A stretch of 64,000 bases of DNA from Chelativorans sp. YIM 93263 (GTDB lineage Bacteria > Pseudomonadota > Alphaproteobacteria > Rhizobiales > Rhizobiaceae), in the NCBI RefSeq assembly GCF_028767125.1, contig NZ_JAKCWP010000003.1:186001-250000 (forward strand), written 5' to 3'. Made by a program: the position numbers and the translations under genes. Shown in pieces: positions 44,742 to 53,522 of this stretch. Position 1 is the stretch's first letter, and the number at the start of each line of letters is the position of its first letter. The notes under the pieces are model-generated. The model did no database searches. It was not told where the DNA came from and worked only from the letters and a program-made list of their open reading frames with translations.

Positions 44742-45881
44742 CTACACGTAGCAGGGACCTTCGATTAAAGGATGCGCGGCTATGAATTTCTCGTCCACTT
44801 CCACTCCTAACCCGGGTCCATCCTTGGGACGGACGCACCCATCCTCATCAAGTTCATAGGGTGAACCGCATACCTCGTCCCGGAATGGATTGTGTCGAGC
44901 TAAATCGCCTTCGAAATATCCTGGATTGTCCACTGCAGCCAAGAGATGGATTGTCGCCGCCATGTTGATCCCGGTGGCTGACGTGTGGGGATTGAAGCTC
45001 ATCTTCCACGACGAACACAGGATGGCGATACGTGTGCACTCGCTAATGCCTCCCGCCTTTGAAAGATCCGGCTGAGCAAATCTTACCGCTCTGTCTTCGA
45101 TCATGCGGGTAAATTCGAACCTGGTGAAATGATTCTCGCCAGCTGCCAAGGGTACGCGGCCCAGTCCAGCAGCAATCTGGTAATTGCGATAATCCTGTGG
45201 CGGAAAGGGCTCCTCGAGCCAGCCAACGCCGAGTTCCTCATAAGCAGGCATGACACGACGTACATCATCAAGTGAATAGCCAGTGTTGGCGTCGACCAGA
45301 ATGTCCACGCTATCGCCCACAGCCTCTCGTACTGCCCGGACCCTAGCCACGTCGATGACTGGGGCATCTCCCACGCGAAGCTTCAGCGCGCGGTTTCCCT
45401 GCGCGACATAAGCCAGCGCCTCTTCAGCCAGACTTTCCGGCGCTTGCCAACCAAGCGCTATGCCTCCTCCGTAAGCGGCAATCGGACGATTGCCACCCCC
45501 TAGCAGTCGATAGAGAGGCCATCCAGACACCTTGCCGCGAATATCCCATAGCGCAATGTCTATACCTGATTGTGCCATGGCAGCCGCCGCTCCCATTCCG
45601 TGGCTCGAGAGCTGCATCTTGTAAACCTTCGCCCAGACACCGTGCACGTCGAGCGGATCCATTCCGAGGACAAGATCCGACATGGTCGTGTCGATCAACT
45701 TCGCAATCGCACCGGGGCAGCGCCCATGATGTGCCTCGCCCCAACCGATAATCCCTTCGTCAGTCGTCACCTTAACCAGCACTGCGTCGCGCTTTACCGC
45801 TCGACCTATGCCGAGCGTGACATTTTGTCCTTCGGGAACACGAAAGGAGACCGGAACGGCCTTAATCTCAGTAATACGCAT
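44742..45881 (-). CDS. Mandelate racemase/muconate lactonizing enzyme family protein
   Basis: Enolase-superfamily enzyme of 379 residues. The catalytic loop reads RALKLRVG, so the second lysine of the usual KxK is arginine. Metal ligands are in VDANTGYS, LEEPFPPQ and AGENHFTR, and a late histidine in NPHTSATGINMAA. KxR with a late histidine points to a dehydratase, epimerase or cycloisomerase of unknown substrate. Last gene in a minus-strand run with a hydroxyacid dehydrogenase, FAH-family protein, a second superfamily member and a TctABC transporter. Confidence 0.87.
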   Translation of the reverse strand: MRITEIKAVPVSFRVPEGQNVTLGIGRAVKRDAVLVKVTTDEGIIGWGEAHHGRCPGAIAKLIDTTMSDLVLGMDPLDVHGVWAKVYKMQLSSHGMGAAAAMAQSGIDIALWDIRGKVSGWPLYRLLGGGNRPIAAYGGGIALGWQAPESLAEEALAYVAQGNRALKLRVGDAPVIDVARVRAVREAVGDSVDILVDANTGYSLDDVRRVMPAYEELGVGWLEEPFPPQDYRNYQIAAGLGRVPLAAGENHFTRFEFTRMIEDRAVRFAQPDLSKAGGISECTRIAILCSSWKMSFNPHTSATGINMAATIHLLAAVDNPGYFEGDLARHNPFRDEVCGSPYELDEDGCVRPKDGPGLGVEVDEKFIAAHPLIEGPCYV

Positions 45882-45913
45882 GGGGCACCGCCCTCCTTCG
45901 GCAGTACGTGGCT

Positions 45914-46873
45914 TCAGCTGTCGCGAATCTCGGGATTGACGAAGTTCAGGGGTGGCTGCCCGGAGAGAATAAGGCGCATCTCCTCGGCTGCTCCCACGCT
46001 CATCGCACGCATGCTTGTGGCCGTTATTGCGGCAACATGAGGAGATAGCAGCAGGTTAGGACAACGAAGCAGCGGATCATCTTCACTCAGCGGCTGTATT
46101 TCGAAGACATCGAGTGCTGCGCCAGCCAGCCGGCCGCTCTCCAACGCTTCCACCAGGGATGGGGTTTCGACAACTGCTCCGCGCGAAACATTGATCAAGA
46201 CTGATCCAGGTTTCATCAGTGCGATGCGTTGAGCATTCGCAAGGCCGCGCGTTTCATCGGTGAGCGCGCAACTCAGAACAACCACATCGGCCTCTGCAAA
46301 AAGCCTGTCCAGCGCGACCTCTTCCACGTTGCCCGGCATCTGGCCGCTGCGTCGCGAAGTGCCAATTACCCTCATCCCAAAGCCGTTCGCAGCTATCTGC
46401 GCCACCCGTGAACCGATGGCCCCCACCCCCACGATACCCAGTGTCTCAGCGCTTATTTCGGCGGTTTGGCCGGCCGCCCCCCGCGCGCGATCCCATCCTT
46501 CGTCCCGCAACATCGCATCAAAGCGCGCGTGCCGGCGCTTCAGGTTCAGAAGGGCTGCCACCACGAATTCGGCTACCGCATTCGTGTTGCTTCCGGGAAG
46601 ATTTGCCACTGCGATCTTCTTAGCTGTCGCTTGAGCAACGGGAATGAAGTCCAAACCGACGCCGTGTCGCACCATACCCTTCAGTCTCGGCGCATGGTCG
46701 GCGATATCATCGGGCAGTTTGGCCCGCACGACGATCCCGGTGGCGTCCCGCGCGAAGCGTCGCAACGTATCCGGCTCGGTGTCGGGTGCAACAACCAGCT
46801 CTGCATGCTCTTTGAGTATCGCTTCCCCCTCCGGGTGTATCGGGTTGGTAAGCAGGACGACGTCATCTGCCAT
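45914..46873 (-). CDS. D-isomer 2-hydroxyacid dehydrogenase family protein
   Basis: NAD-dependent 2-hydroxyacid dehydrogenase of 319 residues: GVGLDFIPVAQA, LPGSNTNAVAEF, the NAD motif LGIVGVGAIGSRVAQIA, catalytic arginine in NVSRGAVVE, glutamate in LDVFEIQPL and histidine in LSPHVAAIT. Start ATG 46873 is chosen (GAGG nine bases upstream); it lies within the end of the FAH-family gene. It could oxidise or reduce an acid produced by the neighbouring enzymes. Confidence 0.9.
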   Translation of the reverse strand: MADDVVLLTNPIHPEGEAILKEHAELVVAPDTEPDTLRRFARDATGIVVRAKLPDDIADHAPRLKGMVRHGVGLDFIPVAQATAKKIAVANLPGSNTNAVAEFVVAALLNLKRRHARFDAMLRDEGWDRARGAAGQTAEISAETLGIVGVGAIGSRVAQIAANGFGMRVIGTSRRSGQMPGNVEEVALDRLFAEADVVVLSCALTDETRGLANAQRIALMKPGSVLINVSRGAVVETPSLVEALESGRLAGAALDVFEIQPLSEDDPLLRCPNLLLSPHVAAITATSMRAMSVGAAEEMRLILSGQPPLNFVNPEIRDS

Positions 46874-47774
46874 GGAAGGCGGCCTCACTTTCAACAGGAT
46901 TACTGAGTTGCCCGAACCCTTCCATGGCGACGGTCATCACCGTGCCCGGTTTCAGCCACGTTGGTGGCGTTTGCACGGGTGCGACACCAGCAGGCGTTCC
47001 GGTGGCAATCACTGTGCCTGAAGCGAGCGGCGTTTCGTAAGACAGCAGAGAAATCAACTCGGCGATGCCGAACACCAAATCTGCGGTTGACCCGTCCTGC
47101 CGCATTTCTCCGTCAATTGACAACGTCAGCCGAGGACCTGTCGCAAGATCGACTTCTTCCGGCGTTGCCAGCCACGGCCCCATTGGGCCGAAGGTCCGAA
47201 AGTTCTTTCCCCTCTCAAAATGACCGTCGGCCTTGATCACCTCGCTTGCGCTCACGTCGTTGAACAGGGTGTAGCCCGCCACATGCTCCAATGCCGTTTC
47301 AGGTGCTACTTTCTCCGCACGCTGACCAATGACGACCGCCAGCTCAGCTTCATAGGTCACGCCGCCGGCACCCTCTGGCAATACCACCGGCACGTCCGGG
47401 CCGATTACACTCGTAGGGAGCTTCTCGAAAAGGACAGGCGCATCGGGGAGAGGCAGACCCCTCTCGCGCAAAGCACAGCGATAATTGTGCGCTGCCCCCA
47501 CGATTCGCGGCGGGTTTGGCAGGGGCGCCAGCAAACTGACCTCTGCGAGTGGCAGCCTTGCGCCTGCCTCCACATCGCTTCTCGACATTATCCGCCTGGC
47601 GATATGCGCCAATCCGGTCTCAATCATTGCCAAAAGGTGCGGATCTGTCCCCTTCAGGCAGTGGGAGAAGGTTTCGTGAGAGAGATCAAGAACCTCGCTT
47701 TTGCCTGATGCCGCACTGTCTAGAAGTGCACCGGCACGGGTGAACCCGTCATGATTGAAGGTAACGAAACGCAT
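46863..47774 (-). CDS. Fumarylacetoacetate hydrolase-family protein
   Basis: FAH-fold protein of 303 residues with IVGAAHNYRCALRERG, PVLFEKLPTSVIGPDVPV, YEAELAVVIGQRAEK (metal ligands), FGPMGPWLATPEEV and GTVIATGTPAGVAP. It would cleave a diketo acid or decarboxylate an oxo-acid. Its ATG overlaps the stop of the upstream cycloisomerase-like gene by one base (TAATG). A second FAH-family member occurs in the fucose operon; the two are clearly diverged. Confidence 0.88.
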   Translation of the reverse strand: MRFVTFNHDGFTRAGALLDSAASGKSEVLDLSHETFSHCLKGTDPHLLAMIETGLAHIARRIMSRSDVEAGARLPLAEVSLLAPLPNPPRIVGAAHNYRCALRERGLPLPDAPVLFEKLPTSVIGPDVPVVLPEGAGGVTYEAELAVVIGQRAEKVAPETALEHVAGYTLFNDVSASEVIKADGHFERGKNFRTFGPMGPWLATPEEVDLATGPRLTLSIDGEMRQDGSTADLVFGIAELISLLSYETPLASGTVIATGTPAGVAPVQTPPTWLKPGTVMTVAMEGFGQLSNPVESEAAFHGR

Positions 47775-48913
47775 TATGTTACCCGGTACTGCGCAATGAT
47801 TTCCCGATCAACGTCGATGCCAAGTCCCGGACCATCCGGCACCGGCACCATGCCGCCCTTCTGCACGATGGGATCGACGGCCAGGAAGTCTCTGAAGGGA
47901 TTTTCCTCCTGCTCGAACTCCAACAATACCGGCTGGGGCACGAGGCATGGCGGTTGATCCGGCAATGAGGCGAGGAAATGGATGGTCGCCGATAGACCTA
48001 CTGCCGATCCCCACGCGTGCGGCACGCATTCTACACCGTGGGTGGACGCGAGCGCGGCAATCTTCTTGCATTCGGTCAGACCTCCTGCTGCACACACGTC
48101 CGGCTGCACGATGTCCATCGCCTTGCGAACAATCTTGTCGCGGAAGCCCCAGCGGGTAAAGTCGTTTTCGCCTCCGGCCACGGCGATGTCGAGAGCGCGG
48201 GAGACCTCCACATACCCATCTACATCCTCAGGGGAAATCGGCTCCTCGAACCAGTCAATGTGCAGCTCTTCTAGTCTGCGACCGAGGCGAATGGCATTTG
48301 GTACAGAATAGCAGTGGTTCGCATCCACCATCAGCCGCACATCGGGCCCGATGGCCTCGCGAACTGCAGCAACACGGTCAATATCCTTCTGGAGCGATCC
48401 CAGACCGATCTTCATCTTGATCGCGCGGAATCCCTGTTCCACAAACTTTGCTGCTTCCTCGACCGCCTCCTCGGTTACCCGGTCCATATCGATAAAGTAG
48501 AGCCCCGTCGCATAGGCCTGCACCTCGGTGCGAAAGGCGCCCCCGATCAGCTTGTGAACGGGTTTGCCACAGGTCTTTCCAATGATGTCCCAGAGCGCGA
48601 TGTCGATCCCGCTGATTGCAGCGATGGCCATGCCCGTCTGGCCGTAGTCTTTGATTCTATTGTAAAGATGCTCCCAGATCACTTCGACATCGAAGGGGTC
48701 GCGGCCGATGATCTGGCTGGCGAGCTGGCTTTCGATGAAAGCGCGCGCCACCGCCGAAGGACCATAGCATTCGCCCCAACCCACTGTTCCGTCGTCTGTT
48801 TCTATTTCCACCAGGCAGGTATTGCGGGTTGTGTACAGCCAGCCACGCGAGGAGGTGAATGGACGTTCGACCGGCGCGCTCAGCCAGTGACAGGCTACTT
48901 TCTTGATCTTCAC
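47774..48913 (-). CDS. Enolase-superfamily protein resembling D-galactarolactone cycloisomerase
   Basis: 379 residues of the mandelate racemase/MLE type. It closely recalls the Agrobacterium galactarolactone cycloisomerase: TDDGTVGWGECYGPS, RDPFDVEVIWEHLYNRIKD, AISGIDIALWDIIGK, AIKMKIGLGSLQKD, VDANHCYS, FEEPISPEDVDGY, GGENDFTRWGF, VPHAWGSAVGLSATIHF and a PDGPGLGIDVDRE ending. It may convert a sugar-acid lactone or acid brought in by the TctABC transporter encoded just upstream. Substrate is inferred only by resemblance. Confidence 0.87.
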   Translation of the reverse strand: MKIKKVACHWLSAPVERPFTSSRGWLYTTRNTCLVEIETDDGTVGWGECYGPSAVARAFIESQLASQIIGRDPFDVEVIWEHLYNRIKDYGQTGMAIAAISGIDIALWDIIGKTCGKPVHKLIGGAFRTEVQAYATGLYFIDMDRVTEEAVEEAAKFVEQGFRAIKMKIGLGSLQKDIDRVAAVREAIGPDVRLMVDANHCYSVPNAIRLGRRLEELHIDWFEEPISPEDVDGYVEVSRALDIAVAGGENDFTRWGFRDKIVRKAMDIVQPDVCAAGGLTECKKIAALASTHGVECVPHAWGSAVGLSATIHFLASLPDQPPCLVPQPVLLEFEQEENPFRDFLAVDPIVQKGGMVPVPDGPGLGIDVDREIIAQYRVT

Positions 48914-48916
48914 TCT

Positions 48917-50446
48917 TTACTCCTCGGTTGGAACGTTTGCATGGGCAGAGGCTGACCGATCAGCGCGTATCTGCCTGAGTTTCATAAGCGTTGGCAGGAC
49001 AAGGATCGTGACGGCGAGAATGACGAGCACCGCCGATACCGGGCGCGTCAGGAAGGTCATCCAGTCGCCCCCGCTGATTACCAGCGCTCTTCGGGTTTCG
49101 CTCTCCAGCAACGGGCCGAGAATGACGCCAATGACCATCGGGTAGACAGGGATAGCGGCGAGCGTTGCTATGAAGCCGAAGACACCCAGGCCGAGCATAA
49201 TCACGACGTCGAACCAGTTGTTCGACAGTGCGTAGGTCCCCACGACAGCTAGCACGAACAGCGCAGGCGCAAGCAGGTGCTTGGGAACGTCGAGCACCCG
49301 GATGAAGAAGCGGAATCCTATTGCCCCCACCACAATAATTGCCATATTGGCCAACAGCACTGCAGCAAGAATATTCCAGACAATATCGCCACTCGTCTCG
49401 AACAGCCGCGGCCCAGGTTGCAAGCCATGGATCATGAGGCCGCCGAGAAGCATTGCTGTCACCGTATCTCCGGGGATGCCGAGTGTAAGAAGGGGAATCA
49501 AGGAGCCGCCGGTCACGCCATTGTTGGCGCTCTCCGACGCAATCACACCGCCCGGCGCTCCCTTGCCGAACTCTGCCCTATTCTTAGAAAATCGCTTGGC
49601 TTGGTCGTAGGCGATTAGCGCACCTACGCTGCCACCGAGTGCGGGGACGATCCCGGTCACCACGCCGATTACCGAGGAGCGCAACATGTTTACAAACTGC
49701 CCCGCAAAAGCAGTAGCTGTGGGAAACATGCCCTTGACGGATTTCGGCGCCACGACCTTCGCGTCGCGCTGAAAAAGCGTCATCATCAATTCGGGAATGA
49801 CGAGCAGCCCGATGAGTGCCGGCATTATGCCGATGCCGCGCGTGAGCTGCAGACTGCCAAAAGTCCATCGCCCCTCCCCGGTGATCTGGTCGAACCCCAC
49901 CACCGACAAACCAACACCGATTACGGTGGCGAGCACACCCTTGATCAAAGGTGCCGGGACGACCGAAGAAATGATCGCAAGTCCCAGAAACGCTACGGCT
50001 GCGTATTCGGCCGAGCCAAGCTTCAGCGCCAGTCGCGCCAATGCCGGAGCAAGCGAAACCAGCGCGACCCAGGCCACTATACCGCCGACGACCGACCCCA
50101 CCAGTGCCCAGCCGTAAGCCTCCACCGCTCGGCCATTTCTTGTCATCGGATAGCCGTCGATGGTGGTCACGACCGCAGATGGCGTTCCGGGTATATTGAT
50201 GAGGATGGCCGGGATCGCCCCGCCAGCCATCGATCCACAATAGAGCGCAATCATCATGCTGATGGCCATGTCGGCGGGCAGCGGGAAAGTCAGAGGGATG
50301 AACAGCGCTACACCCATGGTAGCGGTTAGCCCAGGTGTTGCACCAAACGTGAAGCCAACCATCACGCCAAAGAGGATCAGCGCGAGAGATGCCGGGCTGG
50401 TAAGCTCGTTGCCGAAGGCAACTGTCAGATTTGAAATGATTTCCAT
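48917..50446 (-). CDS. tctA: Tripartite tricarboxylate transporter large membrane subunit (TctA)
   Basis: Inner-membrane protein of 509 residues with about twelve hydrophobic segments and TctA motifs GATPGLTATMGVALFIPLTF, GGAIPAILINIPGTPSAVVT, GYPMTRNGRAVEAYG and IPLLTLGIPGDTVTAMLLGG. Start ATG 50446 follows the TctB stop by four bases. It would use the ion gradient to import an organic acid bound by TctC. Substrate likely a sugar acid, from context. Confidence 0.94.
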   Translation of the reverse strand: MEIISNLTVAFGNELTSPASLALILFGVMVGFTFGATPGLTATMGVALFIPLTFPLPADMAISMMIALYCGSMAGGAIPAILINIPGTPSAVVTTIDGYPMTRNGRAVEAYGWALVGSVVGGIVAWVALVSLAPALARLALKLGSAEYAAVAFLGLAIISSVVPAPLIKGVLATVIGVGLSVVGFDQITGEGRWTFGSLQLTRGIGIMPALIGLLVIPELMMTLFQRDAKVVAPKSVKGMFPTATAFAGQFVNMLRSSVIGVVTGIVPALGGSVGALIAYDQAKRFSKNRAEFGKGAPGGVIASESANNGVTGGSLIPLLTLGIPGDTVTAMLLGGLMIHGLQPGPRLFETSGDIVWNILAAVLLANMAIIVVGAIGFRFFIRVLDVPKHLLAPALFVLAVVGTYALSNNWFDVVIMLGLGVFGFIATLAAIPVYPMVIGVILGPLLESETRRALVISGGDWMTFLTRPVSAVLVILAVTILVLPTLMKLRQIRADRSASAHANVPTEE

Positions 50447-50450
50447 CAGA

Positions 50451-50942
50451 CTATCGCAACGGCACTTTGAGAAGATACGTGAATACCAGCCACACACCGA
50501 TCGAGAAGAGCACTGAGGTGAGGACTATTGTGAACATCCCGCGCCGTGTGCGCGCACCGCGAGGCGCGATGACCAAGCTCACCAGAGTTACAAAGACTGC
50601 TGTGGTCAGGGGAAAAGGCAGCGGGCGCCAAGCAAAGACATAGGCGGCTAAGAGCATCATTACGCCGCCGCCGACCAGCGCCACCTGCCTCCCTGGCGCG
50701 AAAGCCTCTTCCGATTCCACGCCGCCGTGACGCGAAGCCCGCCATCTCCGAAAGTCGCTGACGACCGATAGCACGGCCAGCATGACCACCATCACGACCA
50801 CGAACTGAGGCAGCGCCCCCGCCTGAAGTCCGCCTCGCGGTCCGATGCTCACCAAGTCGAAAGCCGGACCCGCGAGAAGTGCGGAAAGACCGATCAGAAA
50901 CAGGCTCACGGCGAGGCTGGCAATGAAGTGCAGTGTCGGCAC
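50451..50942 (-). CDS. tctB: Tripartite tricarboxylate transporter small membrane subunit (TctB)
   Basis: Small membrane protein of 163 residues with four hydrophobic segments (FIASLAVSLFLIGLSALLAG, FVVVMVVMLAVLSVV, VALVGGGVMMLLAAYVFAW and a C-terminal pair) and the TctB-like RPLPFPLTTAVFVTLVSL block. It lies between tctC and tctA as usual; sequence conservation in TctB is low, so the call rests partly on position. Confidence 0.9.
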   Translation of the reverse strand: MPTLHFIASLAVSLFLIGLSALLAGPAFDLVSIGPRGGLQAGALPQFVVVMVVMLAVLSVVSDFRRWRASRHGGVESEEAFAPGRQVALVGGGVMMLLAAYVFAWRPLPFPLTTAVFVTLVSLVIAPRGARTRRGMFTIVLTSVLFSIGVWLVFTYLLKVPLR

Positions 50943-51011
50943 GGCGTGAAATCTCCCAACGTGTCAGGCCCAGCGGCTACCGCGGGCATGACACGAGGCT
51001 GGTGTGAAGAA

Positions 51012-51980
51012 CTATTCAGAGAAGACCTGATTGGCCACTTCAGCGATAGCGGCTGCGACGCCATTCACTTCCTTGTCCAGTTCCTCGCCTCGGATTGGAT
51101 CGATCACGAAGCCGTTCTGCACTGCAAAAGCCTTGAACTTATCACTTGTCAGAGCCGCTTCGAATGCATCGGCCAGCTTTTCCTCGACGGCAGGGTCGAG
51201 CCCCGCGGGAGCCTGAATGTAAGCCATCTGTACCACCGGCCCGTAAGGAAAGACATCTACTCCTGCCTCTCCAAAAGTCGGCACCTCGGGCAGCACCTCA
51301 AGCCGCTCCTTGGAGAATGCTCCAAGAGCCTTGAGTTCGCCCGCTTTGATCTGCTCGATGGTCTCGGAGGGTTTGAGTACCCCGGCCTCGACTTGGTTAC
51401 CCATGAGCTCGGCGATCACACGGGAGCCACCCGGAAAGGGCACGTGGCGATACTCCACCCCAGCCCCACGTGCGGTCATGGCGGCAAATATGTGGTTCAG
51501 GTTGTTAGTGCCAGGCGTGCCGATTGACACTTCACCCGGATTCTCCTTCATATGCGCGAGAAATGCGTCAAGCGTCTCATATTCGCTGTTTCCCGGTACC
51601 ACAAGGATCAGCGGGTCCACCGAAACGCGGATCACATTGGTGAAGTCGCTGTTTTCGAGCGGCGCCTTTTTTTGTGCGATGATTGCCAGAGTCGAGCTCG
51701 TGCCGTTGCCGATCGTGTAGCCGTCAGGCTGCGACGTTGCGACTTCGCCCATGCCCACCGCACCAGTGCCGCCAGGTAAGTTCTCGATCACCACAGACAC
51801 GCCCTGCTCCGCAAGGAGCGGCTGCAGGAAGCGAGCCATGATGTCATTCGAGCCGCCAGCATTCCAAGGAATAATCCAGCGGACCTCCTTGCTCGGATAG
51901 TCTTGCGCGCCTGCGGGTGCAGTGGTGGCTGCGGCCATGAGTGCAGCTGCCGCGACAGATAGAATCGTTTTGGTGATCAT
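51012..51980 (-). CDS. tctC: Tripartite tricarboxylate transporter substrate-binding protein (TctC)
   Basis: Exported binding protein of 322 residues; signal peptide about 1-25 (SVAAAALMAAATTAPAGAQ). Family features: YPSKEVRWIIPWNAGGSNDIMARFL, VVIENLPGGTGAVGMGEVA, LILVVPGNSEYETLDAFLAH, GTPGTNNLNHIFAAM and VPFPGGSRVIAELMGNQVEAG. First gene of the minus-strand operon reaching to 44742. A palindrome and promoter lie just upstream. Confidence 0.95.
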   Translation of the reverse strand: MITKTILSVAAAALMAAATTAPAGAQDYPSKEVRWIIPWNAGGSNDIMARFLQPLLAEQGVSVVIENLPGGTGAVGMGEVATSQPDGYTIGNGTSSTLAIIAQKKAPLENSDFTNVIRVSVDPLILVVPGNSEYETLDAFLAHMKENPGEVSIGTPGTNNLNHIFAAMTARGAGVEYRHVPFPGGSRVIAELMGNQVEAGVLKPSETIEQIKAGELKALGAFSKERLEVLPEVPTFGEAGVDVFPYGPVVQMAYIQAPAGLDPAVEEKLADAFEAALTSDKFKAFAVQNGFVIDPIRGEELDKEVNGVAAAIAEVANQVFSE

Positions 51981-52001
51981 GTACCTTCCTCCCTTTGTTG
52001 T

Positions 52002-52036
52002 TTGTTATAACAAGCATGATATAAGAGGTTTGTCAA
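52002..52036 (-). promoter_or_regulatory. Predicted tctC promoter overlapped by a perfect palindrome
   Basis: On the minus strand TTGACA (52036-52031), 18 bases, TGTTAT (52012-52007). The palindrome TTGTTATAACAA (52002-52013) covers the -10 and contains the TNGTNNNACNA-like core of FadR-type GntR operators. The divergent GntR gene starts 68 bases away, so it is the likely ligand-controlled repressor. Confidence 0.6.
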
Positions 52037-52081
52037 ATCTCTATCTTGGGTGCTATTCTCGCGAGCTAAAGGAGAGAGTTC

Positions 52082-52792
52082 ATGGCGGCGGTCTCAGCGA
52101 AAGCATTCAAAAAAATAGACAGCGCGCCCCTCTGGGATCGGGTGCGCAGTCAAATTAAGCATGCACTGCTCGCCGGTCGATTCGAGCCCGGAGAAACTTT
52201 GACCTTGCGTTCGCTCGCGGAGATGTTTGGCACGTCAGTAACTCCGGTCCGTGACGCAGTTAATCATCTGGTTGCCCAGGGTGTACTGGAGGCCGGCCCC
52301 CGCAACGCCGCAGTCGTGCCTGACGTCGCGACGGGGACGCTCCGTGAAATCATGTGTGTTCGTACCGAACTGGAAGGAAGAGCGGCGAGAGAAGCGGCTT
52401 ATCGCTCAAACCTGGAGACGGTCTCATCACTACGTCTACAGCTGGAGACGATGCGAGACCTTATCCACAAACGCCGTCTCGACAGCTATCTGGACGTGCA
52501 CCGCAATTTCCATTTTACCGTCTACAGCGGCGCTGAGATTCCACTCCTGTATGAAATGATAGAGAATTTGTGGCTGCGGACGGGTCCCATTCTGGCATAC
52601 GTAATCCCCGACTACGTGATCTCGCTCAAGGGAACCGACCATCACGAAAAGATCGTCGCAGCGATAGAGGCAGGAGACGGCACGACGGCAGAAGCTGAAG
52701 TAGTAGCGGATATTGAAGAAGCGACGAATTATCTACTGACTTGCTCCGATGATTTGGGGCGAATACGCCGGCCGCTAAAAACGCCGCTGTAA
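52082..52792 (+). CDS. GntR-family transcriptional regulator (FadR/FCD subgroup)
   Basis: Regulator of 236 residues. The N-terminal winged helix (LLAGRFEPGETLTLRSLAEMFGTSVTPVRDAVNHLVAQG) is followed by an FCD effector domain with metal-type histidines in DVHRNFHFTVY and DHHEKIVAAIEAGD. Start ATG 52082 has AGGAGAGA upstream. Divergent from the TctABC/sugar-acid operon, it should respond to the transported acid or an intermediate. Confidence 0.93.
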   Translation: MAAVSAKAFKKIDSAPLWDRVRSQIKHALLAGRFEPGETLTLRSLAEMFGTSVTPVRDAVNHLVAQGVLEAGPRNAAVVPDVATGTLREIMCVRTELEGRAAREAAYRSNLETVSSLRLQLETMRDLIHKRRLDSYLDVHRNFHFTVYSGAEIPLLYEMIENLWLRTGPILAYVIPDYVISLKGTDHHEKIVAAIEAGDGTTAEAEVVADIEEATNYLLTCSDDLGRIRRPLKTPL

Positions 52793-53076
52793 TGGACGTT
52801 ACGGCCTCCTCGACTTGTGAATAACGTTTTTCGGCGCATACTGATGATTTTGCTCACGCGCACTGCAAATCGACGGATTATCGGGGCGGCATAGTTCGTC
52901 AGCGCCCACGCATACATGCCCATGCAATGCTGGACCGATTGCGGCTTGCCGATATAATGCTCGACGCGGTGGCTGGTGGCGTTCGTCATGCCGACGCACC
53001 AGGTCAGAGCACCGGCGCTGTCCTTGTAGGTCTGGCGTGCAAGCGCCTCATGCGCGGCGACTTCCATCGACGTCAA
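52793..53076 (-). pseudogene. Fragment of a phage-type lysozyme/endolysin gene
   Basis: Reading on the minus strand from 53076 gives TSMEVAAHEALARQTYKDSAGALTWCVGM then HRVEHYIGKPQSVQHCMGMYAWALTNYA, which I recognise as the N-terminal part of a GH24-like lysozyme seen in rhizobial prophages (catalytic-type Glu before R..YKDS-G, then the TWxVG strand). After about residue 65 the resemblance stops, and no usable start fits: ATG at about 53093 is in another frame. The remainder of a roughly 170-residue enzyme is missing. The frame also runs on past the GntR stop without family features. Confidence 0.5.
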
Positions 53077-53125
53077 AAACGACGCGCATCGTCTTTCCTC
53101 TCGGTTTTCAGCTGGTGAGCACGGG

Positions 53126-53157
53126 GGAGAACCACCCAGTTACACTGGGAGTTCTCC
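53126..53157. repeat. Strong inverted repeat
   Basis: GGAGAAC (53126-53132) and CCCAGT (53135-53140) pair exactly with ACTGGG (53144-53149) and GTTCTCC (53151-53157), with a three-base loop and small internal bulges: 13 base pairs in 32 bases. No T-run follows on either strand, so it is more likely a mobile-element end or REP-type unit than a terminator. Confidence 0.7.
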
Positions 53158-53196
53158 GGGGTGTACAGGTCATTTCCGGCGGGCTATGAGGCTCGC

Positions 53197-53355
53197 ATGG
53201 AAGATATCTTGTATTTCGCCTCGTTCATGCTGGCAGTCGCCCTGGGGGTGTGCATCCTATGGGAGTTCTTTTTCGGGTCGAGGGACCGGCCAACAGACCT
53301 GCACGAAAATCTCGCCTATGAAGGTGATGACCAGGATGGCGATGCGGATGATTAG
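53197..53355 (+). CDS. Possible small single-span membrane protein
   Basis: A 52-residue frame: one hydrophobic segment (ILYFASFMLAVALGVCILW) then charged FGSRDRPTDLHENL and an acidic tail. ATG 53197 has a weak GAGG site; a GTG at 53161 is the longer option. The membrane-plus-acidic-tail layout is protein-like, but I recognise no family. The surrounding region is debris, so this is tentative. Confidence 0.35.
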   Translation: MEDILYFASFMLAVALGVCILWEFFFGSRDRPTDLHENLAYEGDDQDGDADD

Positions 53356-53522
53356 CGCTGGCCTGCACCGGGCCTGTTTGAAGGCGAGGTCGTGGCGCCG
53401 CTGCCATTTAGAGTGCTACCGCCATGATGGCACCAGCCACCTCATCTTGCAGTGCGTCTAGGAAAACGCTTCGACGCCAGACTGCAAATGTGCTATGGTT
53501 CCTAGACCGCTGGGGCAATTAG

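Noticed and set aside
53126-53157. Inverted repeat considered as an integron attC site
   Set aside because: It lacks the RYYYAAC/GTTRRRY ends and there is no integrase or cassette array nearby.
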